Below, one piece after another: positions 34,913 to 45,247 of a stretch of 64,000 nt of DNA. The position numbers and the translations under genes were made by a program. The notes under the pieces are model-generated. The model ran no database searches and was not told the origin of the DNA. It saw only the letters and a list, made by a program, of their open reading frames with translations. The stretch is from Pyrenopolyporus hunteri (Eukaryota; Ascomycota; Sordariomycetes; Xylariales; Hypoxylaceae): assembly GCA_902806595.1 (NCBI GenBank), contig CADCXC010000004.1, positions 2,790,001 to 2,854,000 of the forward strand, written 5' to 3'. The first letter of the stretch is position 1. Each line of letters opens with the position of its first letter.

Positions 34913-36278
34913 ATGGATTCGGAGAACGAAACCGAGCTTCTCCAGCCCAAGATCCAGTACGCACATACCCCCTATTTCTCTTACCCGAACTCCCTCCTTA
35001 GGTACTCACTTATAAACCCATATCTAACACCTCCCCCTTAGCCCCCTCAAGCTCTTCGACGCCGCCAAATCGCAGAAACGCCTCCTCTACGCCTGCGCGC
35101 CCATGGTGCGCTACAGCAAGCTCGCCTTCCGACAAACAGTGCACCACTTCGGCACGGACCTGTGCTGGACGCCCATGATCCTAGCCAAGGAGTTCAACCG
35201 CAGCCCGGTCGCGCGCGACAGCGACCTGACCATGTCGGCGCCCACCAGGCGCTCCTCGCTATCGGCGGCGACAGCAGCAGGGAATGGGGAGGGAGAGAGG
35301 CAGGGGGAAGTCCCGACGATAGCGCAGTTCGGCGCCAACGACGCGGCCGAGCTCTCCCGCGCCGCCGCGCTCGCCGCGCCCTTCGTCAACGGCGTCGACC
35401 TGAACTGCGGATGTCCGCAGAGCTGGGCGTGCGCCGAGACCCTGGGCGCCGCGCTCATGGGCCGGCGCGAGCTGGTGCGCGACATGGTGGTCGCGACGAG
35501 GGGGCGGCTCGCGCGCGACGGGTGGGACGTGAGTTGCCTCTCCGGCTCTGCTGCTGCTGATGGTGGTGGTGGTGAGGGGGGCGGGCGCGTGGGCCGCAGC
35601 GTCAGCGTCAAGATCCGCGTGCACAAGGATCTGCGGCAGACGGTCGACTTCATCACCACGGTGCTGGGCGATGAGCATCGGCGCAATATCGATTGGTTAA
35701 CGATCCATCCGCGCACGCGGAGCACTCCCAGCAGCGTGCCGATTAATCTCGAGGCGCTTGAGTTGCTGACGTCTATGTTCGGTAAGAAGCTGCCGATCCT
35801 AGTGTCGGGCGATGTTTTCACCCTGTCCACGCTGCCGTATACATCGCACCTTCTGGATCCGCAGCCCACGTTTACCTCTTCTACTTCCTCTCCGTCGGAC
35901 CCCTCTGCCGAAACAAATGGCAACAGTGTAAACGGCCTTTCGAAGAAACCCCACCTGCCAAATCTAGCAGGCCTTATGTCTGCCCGCGCGCTCCTCGCGA
36001 ATCCAGCGCTCTTCGCTGGATACGACTCCTGTCCTTGGGAGGCCGTCGATGTCTTCATGAATAATGTGGCTCGAGCACCCGTACCCCTGAAGCTAGCAGT
36101 CCACCACTTGACGGAGATGTGTGGGCCGGGCTTTGGTCCTGATCGGAATGCCGCTTTGCTCAGCAAGAAGGAGCGTATACGTATCACGGAAATGGGTAAT
36201 TGGCTCGATGTGATCGACTACATGGATGAGATCAGGAGTAATAGAGGGGCCAAGGGTGGCATAGTGAGGCTAGCTTGA
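34913..36278 (+). CDS. dus4: tRNA-dihydrouridine synthase, Dus4 type
   Basis: Two exons, 34913-34956 and 35042-36278; 426 residues. The first exon is only 14 codons (MDSENETELLQPKI) and a GTACGC...CTTAG intron joins it to HPLKLFDAAK. The FMN-binding TIM-barrel signature is clear: CAPMVRYSKLAFR, DLCWTPM, and VDLNCGCPQSWA with the catalytic Cys. SVKIRVHKDLRQTVDFI, WLTIHPRTR and PILVSGDVF follow. Dus4 reduces specific D-loop uridines (U20a/U20b in yeast) using NAD(P)H. Two low-complexity insertions, one Arg/Ser/Gly-rich near residues 95-110 and one Gly-rich near 185-190, make it longer than yeast Dus4. The first half is very GC-rich, the second half is not. Confidence 0.9.
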
Positions 36279-37119
36279 GCACCAGACGTCTGCACTACGC
36301 ATAGGAAGCCATATGTACAGGTCTTAGGAATTAGGCATAGATACCCCAATAGACGGTGTTGACTACCATTAATCGGACTCAAGATTTACAAGATGTGGAG
36401 CACAAGTAAGGAAAATATCGAAACGGTTACGTTTCATACATTATGCATTCGCTCATAACGCGATGTCTATGAACGACGTCAGTGTCAGATGTGCCCTCCA
36501 CCTCAAGATGGTACCTCAGCTACGGTACTCCCTCACAATGCAATGCGTTAATGCGTCCATTCTACTGTACAACACACGCTCAAACGTCCGTAGAATGTAA
36601 TGCAACAGAGGTATCGCGGGCCAACCTAGAAGAAATAGTGACCAATACACACCGAACCGCCCCTCGCCGACCCTTGCCGAGAGAGAAGTCACAATGTGTG
36701 CCGCGACCAACTCCCCTGTTGTCCCCTTCCCTCGAGCCGAGAACGCCACATATAGCCCTCAGGCTCCAGTAGGAAAGGAAAAAAAAAGAGTATAAAAATA
36801 AAGGAGGAATTTTCAAAACGTAGTGTACTGGCTATCTTTTAACCCCCGAGCCGGCGGTTGGTTCAGGTTCTGTAGTCGCACTTCGCTTTCTATAGCATTG
36901 CCCTCGGGCCTAGGTCCTCCTGCTCATAATGCCGCGATACAGAAAACCGTGTCGGGCAGCAAGGCTGTCTAGTAGTATAATACCCTGGAGACGATTGCTA
37001 CTACTCCGCCGTGTCCGGAGGATGCGCACTAGGCGTTCCGAGCGTTATTCGTTATCCGAGCCGGTATTAATAGTCTCCGAACTTGCCGTTTCTTCAGGCC
37101 TAGTCAACCAGTCCCTCTC
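36279..37119. other. Intergenic between convergent genes
   Basis: This 3' to 3' interval between the DUS4-type and cyclin genes shows no gene. Frames of 77-96 codons around 36480-36820 have no recognisable features. Confidence 0.45.
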
Positions 37120-38553
37120 CTATTCGGAAACCTCGCCCTCGTCGTCATCTGAACCAAGGCGTCGGCGCTTCTGATCTCGGCTCTCTGATGCTAATGACTC
37201 GACCTCCTTTCGCTTCGTGCCATTAGTACCTGGATGAAGACCGGGGTTGTTTGCAACTTCTTTCAGGACGGTGTCAGAATCACCCGGGGCAGCTTGGGAG
37301 GCGGACTCGGCTGCGGCCGTGTCGGCTTCGTCCACGCTACCGGCTTTGCCTTTGGGGCTCTGAGTAGCACTGTCCGTTCTAGGGGTGCCGTTCATGGAAC
37401 GTATATCGATATCTTCTCCCCTCCTCCTGGTGCTCTCGAGCTTAAACACAGGGGATTGCGAATAAGGATTGTCAGGTTTTCGCAAGGGGTTCTCGATGTA
37501 GAAGTCTTTAAGCACGGTTATAGCCTTAGAACAGTGATCCTCATTACCGTTCAAGGCCTTCCACCATGCTTCACCGTTCACGTCCCCTATACGCTCCCCG
37601 GTGAAGGTGCTGGAGAAAAAGATGGCCGCAATAGCAATGTCGCGCGCATCCATAAGGAGAGGCAGGGTAGTCAGGCACGAATCATTGCAGAAGGCCCAGG
37701 CTGCATGTCGTAGATTCTTATTGTGAATGGCCTGTAATCTCTTAAGAAATTCGTAAAGCTTGAAGTGCGGGCTCTCGATCATGAGGTCGAAAGTCAGGTT
37801 CTCTAGCATGACTTCCTCGAACATGAGGATGCTGTCGCGCCATCTCCAGTATTCCTTAGATTGCTCATCAACAACGAGCTTAACATTTTTCTGAGCGACC
37901 TTTGCGACGGCGATTATGATGTCCTTCGTTTTGCGGCAGTTCTCTTCCGTCTTATTTGCTAGGAAAAGCGCGGTTGCCGCGATGTTCTGTGTCATCGTTA
38001 CGATTAGCGATGGATTTGGCTGGTGCGAGCTTTGCCCGGTTAATTAACTTACGTAGTGATGGATCCCGTGCTTCTCCTCGACCATGCTACACCTCATGAA
38101 GAATCGGTGAAAGAATACGCCAGCGACGTAGAGGGTGGTTTGAGGAAGTTCGAGTAAAATGCCGGCTTGGTATATGAAGTTGACGCCCTTCGCTCGTCGC
38201 AGCCTCTCCTCCGCCGGCGATATTCCATCCAAGATACTGGGGCTGCTCAGCACCTCATCTTGGGTGAAATACCACTGGTTCGCCATGGCGAGGGGTGTTC
38301 TGGTTGCTGAGCGGCTGGGAGAGGGCGCGCTTCGTCGCGACTGAGGTCTTGGGGGAGAAGTACGCGATGAGTTCGTGGGTGGGGATGGAGCAGGGGGTGG
38401 TATGTCGCGTCTCCTCGATGGGGACTTGGAAGAAGCGTTAGTGGTGTTATTATTGCTGCTGTTGTTAATGTTGCCGTTACTGTTGCTAGAAGGCGCAGGT
38501 GGCAGTTGATAAGGTTCCCTGTAAGGAGGTCGGTAGCGATCGATGCTCGCCAT
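37120..38553 (-). CDS. pch1: P-TEFb-type cyclin (Pch1/cyclin T-K like)
   Basis: Two exons, 38553-38053 and 37986-37120; 455 residues. The intron (GTAAGT...ACACAG, with a CTAATC/CTAAC-like branch) rejoins HGIHHY to NIAATALFLANKTEE inside the first cyclin fold. The N-terminal 90 residues are Asn/Ser/Pro-rich and disordered. The cyclin box begins NQWYFTQDEV and has ILDGISPAEE, KGVNFIYQAG, FFHRFFMRCS and VDEQSKEYWRWRDSI, which is close to S. pombe Pch1. The C-terminal 130 residues are acidic and end with a basic KRKEVES..RDQKRRR stretch, a likely nuclear localisation signal. Such cyclins activate Cdk9, which phosphorylates Spt5 and the RNA polymerase II tail to promote elongation. The assignment to the Pch1 branch rather than Bur2 or Ctk2 is from memory of the family sequence. 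Confidence 0.88.
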
Positions 38554-39202
38554 GGCGTTGTGGGCTGTGGCCCGTGGGAGAAGAAGTGGACAAGCAATTG
38601 CCAGCTCCTGCGGCGGCTCAACCCTTTGATTCGGTCGCCGGGAAGGAACTTCTTCTTTTTATTCAGGTGAGGTTGATTGATGAAATCATTTCTTCTGCCC
38701 GCTTCCCGAGGCGTGGGTAGGCACGAGTCGATAACGTGAAGGTTGACAAAGAAATGGTTGGATGAGTTAGAAGGAGAAGGGTTGGATGGACTTCTGGATC
38801 TGGATGGTTGCTATCACTTTCTGATGGCAGATCGCCCTTGCTTCCTCTCTATCGGATTCCCTATTGGACGCCGCGAGTGTGGGTCTATCACCGATTACCT
38901 AACCCCATGACGGATGGATACGTACTTGATATTCTAGCATCGAACGGTAATAGTACAGTATATTGACCAGTATAGGTATTAACACAGTTTATATTTACTG
39001 TGACGCCTTATGTCGGGCCGTGCACGCCTTTTACCATTGAACTCAGGTACTTGGGTACCTGAGTACCTACATATCCCATCTCGACGCTGGATTGGAACAA
39101 TAGAGGCAACATAATAGATGCTATTCACTTCTATTGGGTATCTTCCAGACTCTTTTTAGTCTTCATTATATCAATTTTACTTTTTAGCCTCAGCCGGACT
39201 TA
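38554..39202. promoter_or_regulatory. Cyclin promoter and Prp4 3' flank
   Basis: No coding sequence. It contains a palindromic cluster around 39044-39070 (CAGGTACTTGGGTACCTGAG), one of many GGTAC/TAGGTA motifs in the window. Confidence 0.35.
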
Positions 39203-40828
39203 CTAGACTCCCTCCCCATCATTCCGACCCCACAACTTAACTGTCCTATCATAACCCCCACTGACAATCCATCTGGCATCTCTGCTAATATCCACGCTTG
39301 CAACCGGTCCCGTATGTCCTTCCAGAGTCTGTATAAGAGTCCAGTCGTCGGCAGAGAAGACGTTGACCTTACGGTCGAAACCACTAGACACGAAGAACGT
39401 GCCCGACTTTTTGGGGAGCTGGTTCCCCTTTTCATCAAGCCCCGGAGGGGTACCGAGGACAGGGTCATCTAGCCCCTTATACCATCTCAGATCTGAAACT
39501 GCGCTGGTATGAGCCCCGATGCCGCCGGTCCTCTGGACTTTCCTTACATCCCAGCATTTAATCCAGCCGTCCGCCGAGCCGGTTAGAACACGGAAGCCGT
39601 CCGAGCCCCAGTCGATGCCGTGGATTGGTTTGATGTGCCCGTCCCCGTGGCCATCTAGGATCATGACCGTCCTTCCGGACCTTAAATCCCATATCCTTCC
39701 GATGCTATCCAGACCAGCACTAGCTAGTAGCGACCCGTCAGCATTGAAACTGACGGCGAATACACCCCTCGAATGGCCTTCCTGAAGTAGCAACTCAGTG
39801 GTCGACTCGACGTCCCATAGACGCCACGTTGTATCTTCCGACGCGGAGGCGAGATACTTTCCGGAAGGATGGAATTCAACTCGACATACTCGCTGGCCAT
39901 GTCCCTCCAGGGTTGAAAGCGGCGTATCCTTATTTAGAGACCATAGATTCACTTGGCCCTCAGCACCACCAGAGGCTAGATTGACCGTTTCTGGCGACAC
40001 ATTACTCTCAGGTAGGGTGGCGCCGGGGAACCATGAGATGCCGCTGATCCTATTGGTGTGGCCCCGTAACGTCATCTTCTCTTCAAGCGTCGGTATTTCG
40101 ATCAGCTTAATCGAACCTCCCCAATTACCCGCAGCAATAAGTCCCCCATTCGGTGATATTCTCGTCATGCTAACATTCCTATCTCCCGCGGTCTGGCTAC
40201 CTTGTAACTCAAATGCCTGCAAACGCTCCTTGATATGCTTGCGGAATTTGACGTGTGTTCGTAGAGGTATAGACGCCTCCTGCTTCTGGAATGTTAGCCT
40301 TTGCTTCGCCCGCGGCAAAGAAAAGCGAGCGATATCCTGTCGTGCTCGTAACAGTTCATCGCTGCCGGTTGTGTAGAATTCCTCTTCCTGATCTTCCTGG
40401 TCTTCTTCCGGCGCATCTTCCATAGCAACATCGGGAGATTCTGTCGGTGCTTGCTCCGCCTGTAAAGTTAACAGCTCCCTTAACCTATCTCTTCGATCCG
40501 CCGGGCCCTCGCCAAAAAGAGTGATAGGTTCCCCAAGTTCTCGCAGTCTAGCGCGTACCCGGCCATCGTCTGTAGGCACTGCCATTGTCGCAGCGCGTCT
40601 CTTCCGCTCGAATTGAGAGAGTATCGCCGATGCTTTTTCCGGCGCAATGCCGGCTGCTGCTGAAGGAATGTCATAATCGCGGTCGACAGGAATTTCATCC
40701 AAGGCCATGCCATTATCCTATGAACAAAGCAAGTCAGATACAAGGCGTTGCAGACAAAGATAGCTAGGGCTATGTAGACTTACCTCTTCCGCTTCCTCCA
40801 CATAGGCCTGTCGCGCTGGGTGCATCAT
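39203..40828 (-). CDS. prp4: U4/U6 snRNP WD40 splicing factor Prp4
   Basis: Two exons, 40828-40784 and 40717-39203; 519 residues. The first exon is 15 codons (MMHPARQAYVEEAEE), then GTAAGT...CATAG leads to DNGMALDEIPVDRDYDIP. Starting at the internal Met of exon 2 would lose this conserved start. The N-terminal SFM (splicing factor) motif, covering VRARLRELGEPITLFGEGP, binds the snRNP core. A charged linker is followed by about seven WD40 repeats, with typical blades ending WDLRSG, WDVRKV and KLWG. Prp4 is a structural subunit of the U4/U6 di-snRNP, needed for tri-snRNP assembly. Length and domain order are normal, and the stop follows the last blade. The next upstream feature is a TIR element at 41.1 kb. 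Confidence 0.95.
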
Positions 40829-41132
40829 AATGGGCAACGGATATTGACGACCGAAACTTTCCGGCTCCGGGTTGGCAATTTGTGTAAGTCCAGAATAGAA
40901 TTTCGGGATTTCGAGCTGCTGAGTATCCTCGATTCAGAGTATAGAACTTGCAAGAGGTACGTAAGTACCTAGGTTAGTGAGATATTTAGCTAGCTTTTTC
41001 GCGAAGTTCCAAAGCCGCGTCAAGGTGGAACAACGAAAGTGGGGCGCAGTGGTCAAAGCTCTATTTTTTAGGCCCATGTAGGCCGCTAAATTGTAGAAAC
41101 AAACGGCCTAGAAGCTGCTTCACTTCACCGTA
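40829..41132. promoter_or_regulatory. Prp4 promoter region
   Basis: About 300 bp of normal composition between the Prp4 start and the TIR element. No distinct motif beyond a GTACGTAAGTACCTAGG stretch near 40957. Confidence 0.35.
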
Positions 41133-42025
41133 CATGTACAAATCGTATCCAGGAAGTCTTCGTACACCTAACCTTTTTAAATATAAAAATTCATAACTCC
41201 ACCCTTTTAAACGTTATAGATCTGGAATAAATTTTATTAAATAGAGTAAAATTAACTGATTTTAACGGTATGGTTTTTATAAAGATAATTATATTTTTGG
41301 AAAAAAATAAAAATAAAAATACGTTGTTTTATTTTTATTAATAAAACTTTAATCGTAAATAACTTTTAATTTAATACGTTATACATATAACTATAACTTT
41401 TATAGGACTCTATAAAATTTAAAGTTTTTATTAATATAATTTTATTATTTAAAAGTTAATAATAAGTGTTTAAAAATAAAAATAAAATAACTTTTATAAA
41501 TATTATAATATCGTATAAACTTAAGTTAATTATTTTAAAAAAATTATTTTTAAACGTAAAATAAAGTCTTAAATATAATATTAAAGTTTCCCGGCGAAAA
41601 GTAAAAAGTTAAATAAATAAAAATGAAAAATAAAAAATATATTTAAAATATAATATATATTTAACATTTTATTAAAAATATAAAACGTTAATAGAAATCT
41701 TCGAAATTTTATATTTAAACTTTTCGGTAATTCAATTAAATTATAAATATTTTTAATCTTTTAAAAATAGTTTATTACGGTTATTATTTACGGTGTAAAA
41801 TATTAAATATTTTATTATTAAAAATAAAACGTTAATTATTTTATAACATTATAAATATACGTTTTAAAAATTCGAAAAAATCAAATCTATATTTAAAACA
41901 CTTATAATTAATTACATATAAATTTTTATTTTATTTAATTTAAAAGTGGTTGAGTTATAAGTGTTTAAATATAAAGTGTATAATATTAAAGTGTACGAAG
42001 ACTTCCTGGACACGATTTGTACATG
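41133..42025. mobile_element. AT-rich TIR transposon remnant
   Basis: The left end CATGTACAAATCGTATCCAG, continuing GAAGTCTTCGTACAC, is matched in inverted orientation at the right end with a single mismatch over 35 bp. Weaker inverted similarity continues for about another 60 bp (both arms share ATAACTCMACC followed by CTTTTAAA). Within the ends lies a possible TA target site (41137-41138 and 42020-42021); CATG outside it is also inverted, so the exact border is uncertain. The interior is strongly AT-rich, with most cytosines in CpG, like the retrotransposon block. No frame survives. The size of 881-893 bp suggests a non-autonomous or deleted Tc1/mariner- or pogo-like element modified by RIP. 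Confidence 0.8.
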
Positions 42026-43735
42026 ATTACCTACCTACCTATTTGGTATGGTATATACATGTTGCCGAGTTTTCTAGGGGTAGGTAGGTACATCACCTGT
42101 AAAAATAAAATAAGTTTATTACGCTTAGGTAGGTATCAAGTGCAGACGTTTATTCTTCCCCAAGGGCCTCAGCAGGATCATGTCTATAAGGCTTCAAGAA
42201 ACAACCTGAACGACTTGGTAAACGATTGGATACCCTTAGCGATGTCACCGGACTCACATCCCAAGAAGCAGACCAGGATCTTCTTTTTTTCTTTTCGTCA
42301 TAAAGCTTCCCAATGACAGATTTACAGTTGAATAACCATCTTCTTAGTATGGTAAATATACAGGAATAGATGAAGGATCAAGTATGCATGTTTATATTTA
42401 TTCGTGAACTAGAACTCATTCTCTGGATCATCAGCATACCGACTCACATGCCATTCAAGAAGGTACCGAAAGGAACAATAGCAAGCCTAATATACCAATG
42501 CTACGTTTCAACTAACACGCTGAGTCCTCCGACAGGTCCCCCTACCTTATTAACAGGCCAACATGCGTTCCAACGCCGTAAGACAGGCCATCAACTTATG
42601 GGGCTCGGATCTCATTCCCTGACGATGATCGGCTGGTATATAGTTTTTGGGGAAAGTCCACTTGTTCCGAATATTATACCGTGTCCTCCAAATGGACAAC
42701 TTAATTTAATAATCATTACATTACTATTTGCATGCAATGCTTGTGTTTGTATCTGTGCGTGTGTGCGGAATTGTGGCTTGCTGACTCGGGAAAATCAGAA
42801 AGGTTAATGCAAGAAATGTTTCGTCGACTTCCTACGCAATAGGTACCAGGTAAACAATTCCGATAATCAATCCGCGAGCCTGGGGATAGAGATATCACAT
42901 GCTTCTTGGAGGGTCCCGGTCTGAATAATGCTGGAAAGTTAGAATAAAAGTCACATTCGCTTTAACTCCAATGGCCGTATGCTTAATCGATCAGCTGTAC
43001 GATGTATTTATTGTACAATACAATACCAGCGGCTAATAGCGGGAGGGACGGGAACATGGGTTCTGTACTTAGGGCAAGGTCACTTAGTGGTTAGGCACCT
43101 GAACAGCCTGAAGGGGTGTACTGATGTGCTGTTCGCCTAGCCCCGGGCTGCCCTGGCACGGGGCTCTGACAATCTGCACAGCTGAAAATAGAAAGCATTT
43201 GGTTGGCTTAGGGGAATCGAGATCCGCTCGCTACACACCCCTCACCCACAAAAAAATAAATCCACCCAACTTTAACCTGCCCAGGTACCTGAATGTACCC
43301 AAGGTTCGGTACATGTACCAGCCAGAGTCGCATAATGGTTGAGTTGCTGACTTCCATATAGGTCTTTCCCTCACCTCGCCCTCCCCCCGGCTTCGTTTCC
43401 TCCCTTTTACTTTTCCATCACCACCACCACCATTAGGTGAATTCATTCTCGACACCAAACAGAACTCAGAACGCTTCCGCGATTCCTCATACGGCTGCCA
43501 ATGCATCAGCAAAACAATTCCGACAGTTTCTCTTCGTCTCTAGCCCGCAACCAGATGCTTGCCCCAACCATTCAGCCAGCGCATCTCGATTACCTCTGCG
43601 AAGCACGCGCTGACGCCGAGCGACGACGTGGTTCCCGCCTACCTTGAATCGGGGCGGGCTAGAGAGGGTCGCATCACCGAGCGACCCTATTTCACGACCA
43701 ATTTATTAGATATTATCAACAGCAAGGACTAGAAG
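42026..43735. other. Intergenic and leader of the Psk1-like gene
   Basis: No gene is supported. Runs of TACC/TAGG occur at 42030-42140. A 145-codon frame (42370-42807) lacks recognisable sequence. Pyrimidine-rich DNA at 43370-43440 and the last 200 bp are probably the promoter and 5' UTR of the kinase gene. Confidence 0.4.
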
Positions 43736-45247
43736 ATGCTGCCGCCGGCCGCTCCAGCGCTCACCACCGTCCGCGGCTTCGGGCACACCCCAATCATGTC
43801 CGGCGACGACGACTCGGACCACTGCATGACGCCGCCTTTGTCCGCGCGACGTGGCCGCACCCCCCGTATTGACGACGTCGTCAGCGCTAACTGTAGCCCC
43901 GTTCTTCGCGGCAATAACTCGCCCGCAATCAGCGGCATCGCTAAGCTGCGCATGCAGCTCGAACCGCTTAGTCTAGGCGACTCCCGCTCCAGCACTATGA
44001 CCCGAACTCGCAGCAACAGCCGCCTGCGCTGCATGAGTGGAGCACACAGCCAGGCAGGCCGCAGCGACGACGAAATCTCCGAAGGTGGATCAACTAGTTA
44101 TGAAGTCGAATTGGAGCATGACTTCGTTAGCGAGAGCGTGCGGGAGAAGCACAGGTTTGGCGCGGTTGAGGGTGGGCTAGTGCCTCGGAAGATACAGGCC
44201 GACGACTTCGAGCCTCTCCGTTGCCTCGGAAAGGGGACGTACGGCACCGTCCTACTAGTCAAGCAGCGTACTACGGGTCGGCTTTATGCGCAGAAGCAGT
44301 TTAAGAAGGCATCCGTTATCATTCATAAGAAACTTATCGAGCAGACCAAGACGGAGCGACAGATACTCGAGTCCGTCAACAGACACCCTTTCGTTGTCAA
44401 GCTGTTCTACGCTTTTCAGGATCAAGAGAAGCTGTATCTCATCCTCGAGTATGGGCAGGGCGGTGAATTGTTCACTCATCTCAACACCGAGAAGATGTTC
44501 CCCGAGCCGGTGGCGGCCTTCTACATGGCAGAGATGGTTCTGGCTCTATCCCATCTCCACGATACGCTAGGCGTAGTCTACAGGGACTTGAAGCCTGAAA
44601 ACTGTCTCTTGGATGCGCAGGGCCATCTCCTGCTAACAGACTTCGGTCTTTCTAAAGTCGCCGTAGATGAGGACGCTGGCTGCAAGTCCATCCTCGGAAC
44701 GGTCGAGTACATGGCACCGGAAATTGTCCTAGGCCAGAAATACGGCAAGTCCGTTGATTGGTGGTCCTTCGGCGCGCTGGGCTACGACCTTATGACGGGT
44801 AACCCACCTTTCCGTGGCGGCAACCATGCCAAGATCCAGAACAATATCGTCAAGCAGAAGCTCGTCTTACCGTACTTTTTGAGCGCTGACGCCAAGGACC
44901 TATTGACCCGGCTTCTAAAAAAGGATCCCGCGAAACGTCTGGGTTCGAATATGCCAAGGGACCTTCAGATCATCAAGAAGCACAGATTCTTCCGGAAGAT
45001 CGACTGGAAGAAGCTAGCCGCTAGAGAGATGGAGCCGCCGATCCAGCCCATGATCACAGACCCCGAACTTGCAGAGAACTTCGCTCCCGAGTTCACAGAG
45101 TTGTCTTTGAGCCCTATCGTCGCCAAAGACCCTTGGGGTGATATGTCCCCGAAGGATGGCTTTAAGGAAAACCCCTTCGGCGGCTTCAGCTATGTGGCCT
45201 CTAGCAGCTTGCTAGAAAACGATGGGTTCATGTTCGCCGAGGCATAG
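43736..45247 (+). CDS. psk1: AGC protein kinase, S6K/Psk1-like
   Basis: Single exon, 503 residues. The first 150 residues are disordered, Ser/Arg-rich and contain TP/SP sites. The kinase domain begins DFEPLRCLGKGTYG (glycine loop 165-170). The ATP lysine sits in YAQKQF (187), the catalytic loop is VYRDLKPEN (Asp 284), DFG is at 302-304, and the activation loop is CKSILGTVEYMAPE. The C-terminal extension has the AGC-specific FAPEFT, a turn motif (LSLSPI) and a hydrophobic motif FGGFSY (481-486, Ser 485), the site TOR complexes phosphorylate in this class. It resembles S. pombe Psk1, a TORC1-dependent kinase of ribosomal protein S6. Direct orthology is inferred from motifs. The Met normally found before the ATP lysine (AMK) is Gln here (AQK). 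Confidence 0.9.
   Translation: MLPPAAPALTTVRGFGHTPIMSGDDDSDHCMTPPLSARRGRTPRIDDVVSANCSPVLRGNNSPAISGIAKLRMQLEPLSLGDSRSSTMTRTRSNSRLRCMSGAHSQAGRSDDEISEGGSTSYEVELEHDFVSESVREKHRFGAVEGGLVPRKIQADDFEPLRCLGKGTYGTVLLVKQRTTGRLYAQKQFKKASVIIHKKLIEQTKTERQILESVNRHPFVVKLFYAFQDQEKLYLILEYGQGGELFTHLNTEKMFPEPVAAFYMAEMVLALSHLHDTLGVVYRDLKPENCLLDAQGHLLLTDFGLSKVAVDEDAGCKSILGTVEYMAPEIVLGQKYGKSVDWWSFGALGYDLMTGNPPFRGGNHAKIQNNIVKQKLVLPYFLSADAKDLLTRLLKKDPAKRLGSNMPRDLQIIKKHRFFRKIDWKKLAAREMEPPIQPMITDPELAENFAPEFTELSLSPIVAKDPWGDMSPKDGFKENPFGGFSYVASSSLLENDGFMFAEA

Noticed and set aside
30223..40828. Secondary-metabolite or purine gene cluster
   Set aside because: Genes here are unrelated housekeeping functions. There is no backbone enzyme, transporter or pathway-specific regulator, and only ADE2 belongs to purine synthesis.
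42370..42807. 145-codon frame on the plus strand
   Set aside because: No recognisable family, ends in a Cys/Val-rich repeat from a GTGT tract, and no splice partners.
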